A stretch of DNA of 30,562 nt, taken from a bacterium. GTDB lineage: Bacteria > CG2-30-53-67 > CG2-30-70-394. Shown piece after piece: positions 14,253 to 22,614 of the stretch (the stretch's first letter is position 1; every line of letters starts with the position of its first letter). Made by a program: the position numbers and the translations under genes. Location: contig JAJRSX010000050.1 of the NCBI GenBank assembly GCA_024278555.1, forward strand, positions 1-30,562. Reading direction: 5' to 3'. Under the pieces are notes generated by a model, which ran no database searches, had not been told where the DNA came from, and was given only the letters and a program-made list of their open reading frames with translations.

Positions 14253-14648
14253 ATGTCCCGTCTCTTCCTCCTCTTCCTCGCCGTCCCCCTGGCGGAGCTC
14301 TACGTCCTCATCCACGTCGGCAGGGTGATCGGCGCCGGGTGGACCATCCTTCTGGTGATCCTCACCGCCATGGTCGGCGCCGCCCTGGCGCGGGCGGAGG
14401 GGCTGCGCACCCTGGCGACGATCCAGGCCTCTCTGGAAGCCGGCCGGCCCCCCACCAACGAGCTCATTGAGGGGGCGATGATCCTGGTCGCCGGCCTCAC
14501 CCTCCTCACCCCCGGCTTTATTACCGACGCCCTCGGCCTGCTCATCCTCTTTCCGGTCACCCGCCGCCCCATCCGCCGCTGGCTCGTCGCCCAGCTCCGC
14601 CGCCGCGCCCGCGACCACGAGGGGATCATCGACGTGGACTTTCGCTGA
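14253..14648 (+). CDS. fxsA: FxsA family membrane protein
   Basis: The 131-aa protein matches FxsA, a small cytoplasmic-membrane protein whose overproduction in E. coli relieves exclusion of phage T7 by the F plasmid. The N-terminal pattern (VPLAELYVLIHVG), the central GRPPTNELIEGAMILVAGLTLLTPGFITD and the third hydrophobic segment are typical, and the C-terminus is basic. A TATGGT sequence at 14238-14243 sits nine bases before the ATG and no Shine-Dalgarno is present, so a leaderless transcript is possible. The upstream space is filled by repeat W3. Confidence 0.93.
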   Translation: MSRLFLLFLAVPLAELYVLIHVGRVIGAGWTILLVILTAMVGAALARAEGLRTLATIQASLEAGRPPTNELIEGAMILVAGLTLLTPGFITDALGLLILFPVTRRPIRRWLVAQLRRRARDHEGIIDVDFR

Positions 14649-14692
14649 CGACACCGAAGACCCCGCGTTGCGACGAGAGGCGACTGCTCCCG

Positions 14693-15187
14693 TCATCCCA
14701 CCCCGCCCCCCTCCTCAAGGAGCCTCTTGAGGATGTTCAGCATGAGGAGATCCTTCGCCCTCGCGGTCTCCTCCTTGACCTGCACGAGGGTCGAGAGGTC
14801 GAGGATCCGTAGGGGCATCGATTCCACCTCAACCTCTGCCGTGTGCCCGACGAGCTCCGGGAAACCACGACCTGCCCCAATCGTCCCGAGCAGGTCGAGC
14901 GGCCCCCCAGTGGTCATCAGGAGGTGGTGGCCGGGTCCGGCGAGAGCCGGGCGCGACGGGATCAGTCGCTGCGTACCCCGCCCCCGGTAGCCCGCTTCCA
15001 GCTCCGCCAGTGCGTCGAGGAGGCGGGTAAGGTTCGCATTGTCGCGGTTGTGCACCACGTCGAGGTCGAAGGTCGTGACCGGCGCCCCGTGGAGAACGGC
15101 GCAGACACCACCCACGACGATGAGCTCGACGTCGTGGGCGGCCAGCACCCGCAGAAGGGCGAGAAAATCAGGAACGCAGCCGGCCAT
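14693..15187 (-). CDS. Nucleotidyltransferase-fold protein, possible toxin-antitoxin component
   Basis: The 164-aa protein has the start of a nucleotidyltransferase fold: VELIVVGGVCAVLHGAPVTTFDLDVVHNRD, with a GG motif followed by the DxD pair (DLDV) that would bind metal. This resembles small nucleotidyltransferases of the AbiEii/MNT kind. The second half has HTAEVEVESMPLRILDLSTLVQVKEET, typical of such proteins (target-site helix with Lys). Its ATG overlaps the stop region of the upstream 64-aa gene by 20 bases, so the two are co-translated. Function as a toxin is not shown by sequence; a tRNA- or protein-modifying enzyme is equally possible. Confidence 0.7.
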   Translation of the reverse strand: MAGCVPDFLALLRVLAAHDVELIVVGGVCAVLHGAPVTTFDLDVVHNRDNANLTRLLDALAELEAGYRGRGTQRLIPSRPALAGPGHHLLMTTGGPLDLLGTIGAGRGFPELVGHTAEVEVESMPLRILDLSTLVQVKEETARAKDLLMLNILKRLLEEGGGVG

Positions 15188-15362
15188 CGCGCAACTTCTG
15201 GAGGGCGACCACGTTCGCCTGCAGGACCCGCAGCCGCTCCGTGGGAGTCAACGATGCCATCCACCGCAGGAGGGTGAGGTCGACCCCGTTGTCGTCGTAC
15301 TCCGGCTCGGAGGCCGGTAGCGGCAGAGGACGCGGGGCGGGCTCGTATGCAGACGGGGCCAT
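15168..15362 (-). CDS. Small protein upstream of the nucleotidyltransferase, possible partner
   Basis: The 64-aa protein has a proline-rich start and a helical C-terminal half, VDLTLLRWMASLTPTERLRVLQANV followed by LQKLRDGR. I recall this D.TL.RWM.SLTP.ERL..LQ pattern from small proteins encoded directly before nucleotidyltransferase-like genes, so the pair probably forms a functional unit. It overlaps the next gene by 20 bases. No Shine-Dalgarno is visible before the ATG at 15362, so the start is uncertain. It may be an antitoxin, but this is inferred from gene order only. Confidence 0.6.
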   Translation of the reverse strand: MAPSAYEPAPRPLPLPASEPEYDDNGVDLTLLRWMASLTPTERLRVLQANVVALQKLRDGRLRS

Positions 15363-15451
15363 GACGGGAGGCTAACACGCACGGGGCAGATGGCGTCGAC
15401 TGGCCCGCCGACGGTGGCCGCCACCCTTGGGCAGGGGCCACACTACCGGAC

Positions 15452-16285
15452 ATGGAGCGGACCGGGAGCCCACCGTGGGAGATCGACGTCGCGCCGCCAC
15501 GGCCGCCGTGGGAGCAGATGGCGATCGACCGGTGGCTGCTCCATCGGGCCGAGGAGGCGGTGGCCCCGCCGGTCCTGCGCCTCTACCAGTGGGACCGCCC
15601 CACCCTCACCCTCGGCCGCCACCAGGAGGTCGATTCCGATGGGGTCGACCTCGCAAGGTGTGCGCGGCTCGGGGTCGCGGTGGTCCGGCGGCCCACCGGT
15701 GGGCGGGCGGTCTTGCACGGCCCCGGCCTCACCTACGCGATCGTCGCCCCCCTCCCCCACCCCGGCGCGACAGTGGTCGCCTGCTATGGGTGGGCGATCG
15801 CGCCGCTCATCGCCGCCCTCGCCGCCCTCGACCTTCCGGTGGCGGAGCTCGGCCGGACCCATGGCGCCACCAACGCGGCGCGCCTGCGCGCCGCCTGCTA
15901 CGCCGCCCCCTCCGCCGGGGAGGTGGCGCTCGCCGGCCGCAAGTGGATCGGCTCGGCCCAGCGACGGCTACGCAGCGCCTTCCTCCAGCACGGCGCCATC
16001 CCCTTCACCCACGACGGGGCCGCCCTGGCCGACTGCCTCCGTTTCCCCGACGGCACCACCCGGGCGGCGCGGGCGGCAGCCCTCGCCCGGCGCATTGCCG
16101 ACCCTGCGCCCCTCCTCGCGGGCCGTACCCCTGAGGAGCTCACTGCCGCCATCGCCGACGGCTTTCGCAGCCACCACCGCTTCGACCGGTGGCGGCAGCT
16201 TCACCTACCGGCGGCGGTAGGAGAGGCGGCCGAGGCGGCGCGGCAGGATCCCCGCTGGACCCTCACTGAGGGGCGGCCTCTCTGA
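15452..16285 (+). CDS. LipM-like octanoyltransferase / lipoate-protein ligase A family
   Basis: The 277-aa protein has the BirA/LplA/LipB fold. It shows VVRRPTGGRAVLHG (residues 78-90, substrate-binding RRxTGG...H loop), then ACYAAPS with Cys149, AGRKWIGSAQRR with Lys164, and LQHGAIPF. The Cys-containing segment before GRK..GSAQ is the mark of LipM, which transfers octanoyl from acyl carrier protein via a cysteine thioester. LplA ligases lack it. So octanoyltransferase activity is favoured over ATP-dependent lipoate ligation. Family members commonly have an RRPTGGGAV loop; here the third Gly is Arg. It is monocistronic, followed by a REP element, with no clear ribosome-binding site. Confidence 0.82.
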   Translation: MERTGSPPWEIDVAPPRPPWEQMAIDRWLLHRAEEAVAPPVLRLYQWDRPTLTLGRHQEVDSDGVDLARCARLGVAVVRRPTGGRAVLHGPGLTYAIVAPLPHPGATVVACYGWAIAPLIAALAALDLPVAELGRTHGATNAARLRAACYAAPSAGEVALAGRKWIGSAQRRLRSAFLQHGAIPFTHDGAALADCLRFPDGTTRAARAAALARRIADPAPLLAGRTPEELTAAIADGFRSHHRFDRWRQLHLPAAVGEAAEAARQDPRWTLTEGRPL

Positions 16286-16335
16286 GAGCCTCGCGCCCAT
16301 GGACCCGGACCCGGCGCCACCCTCCCCGGGGCCCC

Positions 16336-16420
16336 GGTAGGAGGAGGCCATGCCCCCGATCCGCGCCGTTGGCGCGGCAGGCCCAAAGGGCCTGGATCGC
16401 GGGCATGGCCCGCTCCTACC
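16336..16420. repeat. REP-type cruciform element, copy 1
   Basis: Two 27-bp outer arms (16336-16362 and 16394-16420), matching at 24 positions when one is reversed and complemented, enclose two smaller hairpins: GCGCC-GTT-GGCGC (16363-16375) and AGGCCC-AAA-GGGCCT (16379-16393). The outer arms start GGTAGGAG and contain GGCCATGCCC. A sister copy is at 22364-22457. It lies between convergent genes (LipM-like and eboF), the usual place for REP elements. No transposase is nearby. Confidence 0.85.
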
Positions 16421-16448
16421 CGTAGACCTCGATCCGGGGCCAGCCTCT

Positions 16449-17825
16449 TCAAACACCGAGCTGACGTAGCAAGAGGTCGTGCACCGCCCCCATCTCCAGG
16501 GTGTCGCAGGCGCCGATGCGGTTGGAGGCGATGAGGAGCGGCCCTACCTCGGGGCGCGCGGGGAGGCGGCCGTGGCTGCCGCGCACCAGGGTGGCGTCCA
16601 GGGGGATGACGTCCATGAGGTAGCGCATCCCGAGCCGCTTTTGCAGCAGGCGCCGGGCAATGCGCAGCTTCGGCAGGCGCAGGATGGGGTCGAGGAAGAG
16701 CTCCCGCGGGTCGTAGCCGGGCTTGCGGTGGATATCCACGGTGCGGGCGAAATCCGGGGCGCGGTCGTCGTCGAGCCAGTAGTCGTAGGTGAACCAGCAC
16801 CCCGCCTCGGCCACCGCCACCCGCTCGCCGGCGCGCGGGTGGTCGAGGGAGGCGGCGCGCATACCGTCGCTGTCGAGGAGCTGGGAGATCCCCGGGAGCC
16901 GGGCGAGGAGTGCATCCACTCGCGGCAGGTCCGCCGGGTCGCGCACGTACAGGTGCGCCACCTGGTGGTCGACGACCGCGAAGCAGCGGGAGACGAAGGG
17001 GTCGAGGATGTCGCCGATCTCGCTCTCCCGCACCCGCAGGAGCCCCGCCTCCCGCAGGACCCGGTTGATCGCCACCGGCCGGGCCACCGCCTCGATGCCG
17101 TACTCGGAGCAGACCACCACCTCGGCGCCTTCGCCGCGCACGTGGTCGATCAGCCCCCCGGCGATCCGGTCCACCTCGGCCACCGCCCGGCCGATGGCCG
17201 GGTGGTCCGGGCCGAGCCGCTGGAGGTCATAGTCGAGGTGCGGCAGGTAGACGAGGGTGAGGTCGGGACGGTGGCGGTCGAAGGTGAGGCGCGCCGCCTG
17301 GGCGATCCACTCGCTCGACGCCACCCCCGCCCCCGGCCCCCAGAACTGGAAGAAGGGGAAGGGGCCGAGCTCTCGCTCCAGGGAGGCGGGCAGGGTGGGC
17401 GGCTCGCCGTAGATGGCGATGATCTTCCGCCCGTCCGCCGGGTAGAGGGGCCGCGGGGTCACCGACCAGTCCACCGTCGAGCCCATGTTGTACCACCAGA
17501 AGAGGTTGGCGCAGGTGAGGCCGGGCCGGTGGCGGCGCGCCGTCTCCCACACCTTCGGCGCCTGCACCAGATGGTTCGACTGGCGCCAGAAGAGGACCTC
17601 GGCGAGGTCGCGAAAATACCAGCCGTTGGCGACGATGCCGTGGTCCCGGGGGGGCCGGCCGGTGAGCAGGGTCGCCTGGCAGGTGCAGGTGACCGCCGGC
17701 AGGGGCGGCGTCACCGTGGCGAGGAAGCCGTCGTTCGCCAGGCGGTTGAGGTTGGGCGTCTCTTCCCCCAGCAGCTCGGGGGTGAGCCCCACGACGTCGA
17801 TCACCACCAGCGGCGGGGCGCTCAC
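16449..17825 (-). CDS. eboF: EboF-like alkaline phosphatase/nucleotide pyrophosphatase family protein
   Basis: The 458-aa protein belongs to the type I phosphodiesterase/nucleotide pyrophosphatase group. It has the first metal-binding Asp in PLVVIDVVGLTP, the nucleophile region ATVTPPLPAVTCTCQATLLTG (Thr in the PAVTCTCQA segment), LVYLPHLDYDLQR for the second metal site and SEYGIE in place of the usual SDHG. This matches the protein encoded last in ebo (EDB) clusters, linked to transport or maturation of prenylated products. The GTG start overlaps the eboE stop (GTGA), with GGAGG seven bases upstream. Substrate is unknown. eboABCD are not in the window. Confidence 0.8.
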   Translation of the reverse strand: MSAPPLVVIDVVGLTPELLGEETPNLNRLANDGFLATVTPPLPAVTCTCQATLLTGRPPRDHGIVANGWYFRDLAEVLFWRQSNHLVQAPKVWETARRHRPGLTCANLFWWYNMGSTVDWSVTPRPLYPADGRKIIAIYGEPPTLPASLERELGPFPFFQFWGPGAGVASSEWIAQAARLTFDRHRPDLTLVYLPHLDYDLQRLGPDHPAIGRAVAEVDRIAGGLIDHVRGEGAEVVVCSEYGIEAVARPVAINRVLREAGLLRVRESEIGDILDPFVSRCFAVVDHQVAHLYVRDPADLPRVDALLARLPGISQLLDSDGMRAASLDHPRAGERVAVAEAGCWFTYDYWLDDDRAPDFARTVDIHRKPGYDPRELFLDPILRLPKLRIARRLLQKRLGMRYLMDVIPLDATLVRGSHGRLPARPEVGPLLIASNRIGACDTLEMGAVHDLLLRQLGV

Positions 17826-19056
17826 TGCGCTGCCTCCGCGCCGGAGGCGGCGGCGACCTCGCCCTTTGCCCACGCCACCTCGGCGGCCAGCGCGCGGGCA
17901 AGGGCGGCGTCGTCTATGGGTCGCTCCCCATCCGGGAGGAGCGACCAGGTGTAGGTCTCCACCTCCAGGTGGTCGCAGAGGCGCGCCGCCACCAAGTGGC
18001 GGATGGCGCGGGCCAGCTCTGCCTGGGTGGTCGCCACCGCCCCCACCACCGGGCGGTGGATCGGCGCGTGGAAGTGGACCCGCCACGGCCGGTCCATCGG
18101 GAAACCACCGCCCGCGGCCCCGGCGAGGGCGGCGCCGAGGTCGTCCGCCGCCACCACCACCCCATCGGCCCCCCGGCGCGCACCTGGTGGAGGAAGCGCG
18201 GCTCGTCGAACGCGACGAGGGCGGCGCGGGTCGCGGCCGCGCTCGGGTCGGCCACCTCCAGGCCGCAGGAGAGCTGCGCCTTGCCGACCACCAGCCCGGC
18301 GGCGGCGAGGGCGTCGAGGCTCGCCTCGGGCGACTCAAAGGCGACCGCCTGGTGGCAGCAGTCGAAGCAGAGGCCGAGGGTCTCGTCGATGAGCGACCTC
18401 CCCTCCCCCGCCGCCCGCGCAGCCGCGGCCAGGGGGCCGTGGAAGAGGTCGATCGCCTGTGCTGTCGTCTCCACCACGCAGCCGGGCTCCGGCTCGATGC
18501 ACAGGCGCACCCCCCTCCCGTTCTCGTCCGCCAGCCGCCGCAGGGCGACGGCGGTGGCGACGAGGCGAGCGCACGCCACCTCGGTGTGGGCCCCGTCCCA
18601 GCCGTCGCCCCACCCGAGGGGGAGGGTGGAGAGGGTGGCGGTGGCCACCTCCGGCGGCGCCAGCTCGACCAGCAGCCGCGCCGCCGCCACCGTGTAGTCG
18701 GCCCGCGCCGGGCTCGTCCAGTCCGGGGTGTAGACCGCCCGCTTCACCGCCCCCGCCTGAAAGTTACCGTAGGGGAAGCAGTTGAGGGTGAATGGATAGA
18801 CCCCCGCCGCCGCCATGGCGTCCCCCAGACGCGCCACCCCCGACCGGTCACCGGCAAGGGCCGCCACCACCGCCTGCCCGAGCCAGAGGCCGAGGCCGAG
18901 GCGCTCCACCCCCAGGCGGCGCCGCACCGCCGCCCCGTGCACCTCCACCACCCGATGGAGGGCGGCGAGGTCGCCGCCCGGGTGGACGTTGGTGCAATAC
19001 CCGAGGTGGAGGCGGGAGGGGGGGGCGAGGGGGGGAGGCTGCGAAGGGGGCGACAT
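17822..19056 (-). pseudogene. eboE: EboE-like TIM-barrel metabolite traffic protein, frameshifted
   Basis: The N-terminal part carries LHLGYCTNVHPGG, GVYPFTLNCFPYGNF, VYTPDWTSPARADYT and LCFDCCHQAVAFE, the typical xylose-isomerase-like barrel sequence of EboE. After FLHQVRA the frame is lost at a run of six C on the plus strand (18169-18174). One extra G in the coding strand would restore reading into GADGVVVAADDLGAAL and on to the natural end at 17822, which is joined GTGA-fashion to eboF. The total would be about 411 aa, normal for the family. The homopolymer suggests a sequence error or a slippage site as well as a true mutation. The ATG at 19056 is a best guess; it lacks a Shine-Dalgarno and the family may start nearer LHLGYC. 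Confidence 0.8.
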
Positions 19057-19233
19057 GGGGCGGGGCGACGGGACGGAGGGTCGACCTCGGAGCGTGCCTC
19101 GCCGCCGCCGCCCCCTCAAGCCAACCCATCCCGGGGCCATCCCGGGGTCCACCTTCGGATTATGTCCGAGGAAGCGCCCCGATTCCTGGAGTGTGCACCC
19201 TGTTGGGAACGGGTGGGCCCCCCACTGCAGCAG

Positions 19234-19392
19234 ATTTTGGGGTCAGGTCTTTCATTGCCACATTTCTTGCAGATTTTGGGGTCACATTTCTTGAAGAAAT
19301 GTGGCAATGAAAGACCTGACCCCAAAATTTGTGTGACCCCAAAATTTGTGCAAAATTTGTGTGACCCCAAAATCTGTGACCCCAAAATCTGA
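19234..19392. repeat. GGGGTC/GACCCC palindromic dispersed repeat
   Basis: Two perfect 35-bp inverted arms (19234-19268 and 19294-19328) contain TTTTGGGGTCAGGTCTTTCA and its complement. They are followed by direct repeats of GACCCCAAAATTTGTG and GACCCCAAAATCTG at 19318, 19335, 19363 and 19378. The stretch is much more AT-rich than its surroundings. I recall similar sequences scattered in gammaproteobacterial genomes, sometimes near REP-associated tyrosine transposases; none is present here. Small ORFs across it are not genes. Confidence 0.85.
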
Positions 19393-19401
19393 GAGGCCGC
19401 C

Positions 19402-20949
19402 TCATGTAACCCTCCGGACCTTGAGGGTCACGCTCCCGTGGTTGTTGTCGTAGAAGTGCCACGCGTCGTTGGCGAAGCCATAGAGGTAGCCGGACCGCGC
19501 CGGGGTGTAGCTACAGCCCCCCTTGATCGGGATCACCTCGTGCAGCGCCGGGGTGCCGTCCGCCTTGGGGTTGCCGCCGTTGGCGACCACCCCCACGAGG
19601 GCAAACCACGGCAGCGCCTCGACCCGCTTGGTGCCGTGGAAGTCGGCCTGCTCGTTCTTCGAGATCCGCTTGAAGAGCTCCTCCACCTGCCCCCAGAGAG
19701 AGCCGGCGAGGTGGGCGAGCTCGCCGATCTTGAAGCGGCCGACGGTGGTGCCGTCGGGGCTGCACTTGATGGTCCGATCGATCCACTGGCCGGTGGCGGT
19801 GAATTCGTAGACCCCGCCCGCCTCCAGGTAGAGGCCGGTCTCATTCCACGGCTGCGCCGCGTAGATGGGAAGCTCCACCTCGTCGCCGGGCGCCAGCACC
19901 CGGGTCGGCCGGTAGGGCGCCTGGGCGATCGGCGGGTTCTCATGGCGGGCCACCGCCGCCGTGCTCACCGCGCCGTTGCCGGCGGCGATCGCCGGGCAGC
20001 TCCGTGGCTGGCTGCGCAACATCTTGAAGAGGCCGGTACGGGAGTCGTGCAGCACACCGCGGGGATCGGGGACAATCTGCTCCACCATCTTCGACTCGAA
20101 GCAGAGGCCGAGCGCCTCCGACTCCTCCACCATCCACAGGAGGGCACAGTCGGAGAGGTCGGTCTCCCGGTAGCCGCCGCCCACGTCCGCGTGGACCCCG
20201 GGGAACCACACCTGCTTCACGTCTCGCCCCGGCGCCACCTCGGTCCACAGGGTCGGGCTGAACGAGGCGCGCACCTCATCCAGCGCCACGGCGTGGCGGG
20301 CGTGGACCACGCCGTCACCCAGGTCGGTGGCGTGGAAGGCGTACTTCTCGGGGTCGTCGAGGAGGTTCAGGAGCCCCAGATCATCCGGGATCCCCAACGC
20401 CCCGACCGTGTCCCAGACGCCGATGAAGTGAATCGGGAAGTCCGTGCCCGGACCGCCACCATGGAAGCGCCAACCGCCGTCGGCCCACGCCGAGGCCGGC
20501 CGCCGCCTCCGATACCCCTGCTTGAAGGCGCGCTCCACCCGCTGCCACACCTCGCCGTCGTCGAGGCCGGCAAGGTCGAGGAGACCGCACCGGCCGATCA
20601 TCCCGGCCAGGGAGCGCACCGTGTAGGCGCCACGGGAGAAGCCGTAGAGAAAGAGGCGATCACCTCCGCCGTCGCCGTCGCCGTCGCGGTAGACCGCGCC
20701 GAGCCAGCGGTAGGCGCTGAGGATGTTGCGGATCAGACCGACCCCGGCGCTCCCCCCGGCGAGCCGCTCCCACCAGTTCCCCTCGCTCCCCACCCCCGGG
20801 TGGTAGTAGCGAAGCTGCGCCTCCCCCGCCCAATCTCCCTCCGCCACCGCGTTGTAGAGCCGGACCACGTTGGTGGGCACCAGCACCCCCTCCTCCCGCT
20901 GCTCCGGCGTATTCCACGTCCCATCACAACAGACCACCAGATTGCCCAT
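19402..20949 (-). CDS. DUF2235 alpha/beta hydrolase (Tle1-like phospholipase) with LecA-like C-terminal domain
   Basis: Residues 1-330 form a DUF2235 domain: VVCCDGTWN at the start, the nucleophile Ser105 in YGFSRGAY, and the later VWFPGVHADVGGGY motif. This domain is found in Tle1 phospholipase effectors of type VI secretion. Residues from about 350 (APGDEVELPIYAAQPW) to the end (YGFANDAWHFYDNNHGSVTLKV) look like a beta-sandwich similar to the galactose-binding LecA/PA-IL lectin, whose end reads YNDVPGTYGNNSGSFSVNI. A strong GGAGGAG precedes the ATG. No VgrG, PAAR or immunity gene is adjacent, and no signal peptide is visible, so a secreted-effector role is not supported by context. It could be a cytoplasmic lipase or esterase. 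Confidence 0.82.
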   Translation of the reverse strand: MGNLVVCCDGTWNTPEQREEGVLVPTNVVRLYNAVAEGDWAGEAQLRYYHPGVGSEGNWWERLAGGSAGVGLIRNILSAYRWLGAVYRDGDGDGGGDRLFLYGFSRGAYTVRSLAGMIGRCGLLDLAGLDDGEVWQRVERAFKQGYRRRRPASAWADGGWRFHGGGPGTDFPIHFIGVWDTVGALGIPDDLGLLNLLDDPEKYAFHATDLGDGVVHARHAVALDEVRASFSPTLWTEVAPGRDVKQVWFPGVHADVGGGYRETDLSDCALLWMVEESEALGLCFESKMVEQIVPDPRGVLHDSRTGLFKMLRSQPRSCPAIAAGNGAVSTAAVARHENPPIAQAPYRPTRVLAPGDEVELPIYAAQPWNETGLYLEAGGVYEFTATGQWIDRTIKCSPDGTTVGRFKIGELAHLAGSLWGQVEELFKRISKNEQADFHGTKRVEALPWFALVGVVANGGNPKADGTPALHEVIPIKGGCSYTPARSGYLYGFANDAWHFYDNNHGSVTLKVRRVT

Positions 20950-21115
20950 CGCCCTCTCCTCCAGACCACGGATGAAACCCGGTCAGGATCGTCACCGCGC
21001 CGACAACTCAGCGCAAGCAGACCGCCCCCGACCTTTGCCCTTCCCGGCCCCGCCCACACCCACTACCCTCCCCTCCCGTCCCCACGCTGACCGCTGATCG
21101 CCGAGAGCCCACACG
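20950..21115. promoter_or_regulatory. Divergent region, DUF2235 gene / lolC
   Basis: The 166-bp space separates divergent genes and must carry both promoters; none is clear. Near its right end (about 21084-21110) GCTGACC, GCTGATC words resemble the CTG heptads of element W3, perhaps a remnant. No other feature was seen. Confidence 0.3.
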
Positions 21116-22366
21116 ATGCCGCCCGACCTCTTCATCGCCCTGCGTTACCTGCGCTCGCGGCGCAAGAGCCGCTTCGTCTCCCTGATTACCTGGTTCTCGG
21201 TGGGGGGGATCGCCCTCGGGGTGGCGGCGTTGTTGACGGTGATCGCGGTGATGACCGGCTTCGAGGAGGATCTGCGGGACAAGATCCTCTCCACCAATGC
21301 CCACCTGGTGGTCCTCGCCCACGACCCGGCCGGGATCACCGACGTGGACGGCGCACTGAAGACGATCCGCAAGGAGCCGACGGTCACCGGCGCCTCCCCC
21401 TTCGTCCTCACCCAGGTGATGCTCACCACCCCGCGCGGCGTCTCCGGGGTGGTGCTGCACGGCATCGACCCGGCCACCGTCGGCGACGTCTCGCACCTGC
21501 CCCTGGATATGAAGGAGGGCGACATCTCGGCGCTGGCCGAGGGGCCGGCGATCGTCGAGGGCGACCAGCGGCGGCCGCCTCTCCTCATCGGCAACGAGCT
21601 CGCCCGCACCCTCGGCGCCTGGGTGGGCGACGACGTCTCGGTGGTCTCGCCCCAGGGGGAGGCATCGCCCATGGGGGGCATCCTGCCGAAGATCCGCACC
21701 TTCCGGGTCGCCGGGATCTTCGCGACCGGGATGTACGAGTACGACTCGTCGATGGCGTACTGCGCCCTGAGCGAGGCCCAGTCCCTCCTCAAGATGGGCA
21801 GCGCGGTCACCGGCATCGCGGTGAAGACCACCGACTTCTTCCACGCCCGCGACATCGCCGCGCGGCTGCAGACGGCCCTGGGCTTCCCCTACTGGGCGCG
21901 CGACTGGATCGACATGAACCGCAACCTCTTCTCCGCCCTGAAGCTGGAGAAGGTCACCATGTTCCTGATCCTCACCCTGATCATCCTGGTGGCCGCCTTC
22001 AACATCATCTCCAGCCTGGTGATGGTGGTGATGGAGAAGGGGCGGGAGATCGCCATCCTCCGCTCGATGGGGGCGACGCGGCGCTTCGTGCGCCGTATCT
22101 TCCTCTGGCAGGGGGTCCTCATCGGCTGCACCGGCACCCTAATCGGCCTGGTGATCGGCCTGATCCTGTGCACCGTCCTCGACAAGTGGCACTTCATCCA
22201 GCTCCCCGGCGACGTCTACTACTTCACCACCCTGCCGGTACGGATGCAGGCGTCGGACTTCGCCCTGGTCACCCTCGCCGCCGCCGCCCTGTCGCTGCTG
22301 GCCACCCTCTTCCCGGCCTGGCAGGCGGGCCGCCTGGAGCCGGTCGAGGCGCTGCGCTACGAGTAG
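21116..22366 (+). CDS. lolC: LolC/LolE-family lipoprotein-releasing permease
   Basis: This 416-aa protein is the membrane subunit of the ABC system that frees lipoproteins from the inner membrane for transport by LolA. The N-terminus (ALRYLRSRRKSRFVSLITWFSVGGIALGVAALL) is the Lol signature. A large periplasmic domain follows (about 60-270), then three membrane segments with the FtsX-type segment MVVMEKGREIAILRSMGATRR and the end LFPAWQAGRLEPVEALRYE. Length is normal. The gene that should follow, lolD, is absent; instead a REP element begins so close that its TAGGAG supplies the stop codon (22364-22366). The ATPase must be encoded elsewhere. Confidence 0.92.
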   Translation: MPPDLFIALRYLRSRRKSRFVSLITWFSVGGIALGVAALLTVIAVMTGFEEDLRDKILSTNAHLVVLAHDPAGITDVDGALKTIRKEPTVTGASPFVLTQVMLTTPRGVSGVVLHGIDPATVGDVSHLPLDMKEGDISALAEGPAIVEGDQRRPPLLIGNELARTLGAWVGDDVSVVSPQGEASPMGGILPKIRTFRVAGIFATGMYEYDSSMAYCALSEAQSLLKMGSAVTGIAVKTTDFFHARDIAARLQTALGFPYWARDWIDMNRNLFSALKLEKVTMFLILTLIILVAAFNIISSLVMVVMEKGREIAILRSMGATRRFVRRIFLWQGVLIGCTGTLIGLVIGLILCTVLDKWHFIQLPGDVYYFTTLPVRMQASDFALVTLAAAALSLLATLFPAWQAGRLEPVEALRYE

Positions 22367-22457
22367 GAGGGGGCCATGCCCGCGATCCGCGCCAACGGCG
22401 CGGCAGGAAGGCTTGGCAGGCCCGGCAGGCCTGGATCAGGGCCATGGCCCCCTCCTA
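22364..22457. repeat. REP-type cruciform element, copy 2, overlapping the lolC stop
   Basis: Outer arms 22364-22388 and 22433-22457 match at 22 of 25 positions in inverted orientation and share the TAGGAG...GGCCATG core with the element at 16336-16420. Inner hairpins GCGCC/GGCGC and AGGCC/GGCCT are kept. A partial third copy of the arm (GGCCATGCCCGCGACCC) follows at 22472-22488. The first three bases of the element are the stop codon of lolC. Confidence 0.85.
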
Positions 22458-22614
22458 CCACGGATAGAGACGGCCATGCCCGCGACCCGCCGCGACTCCC
22501 GGCCGGAAGCCCGCTCCGCCCCCCTCCACAGCCGCCCTCGGCGGCCTCGGGGTGCGCTTCGGCGGCGCCGGCGTGGCTCCAATAGGATCCGTGCCATCCT
22601 GAGACCGACGCCGT

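Noticed and set aside
19116-19462. Short frames across the GACCCC repeat
   Set aside because: They read the repeat units themselves (recurring DPKI or TPKS-type peptides), with no independent coding signal.
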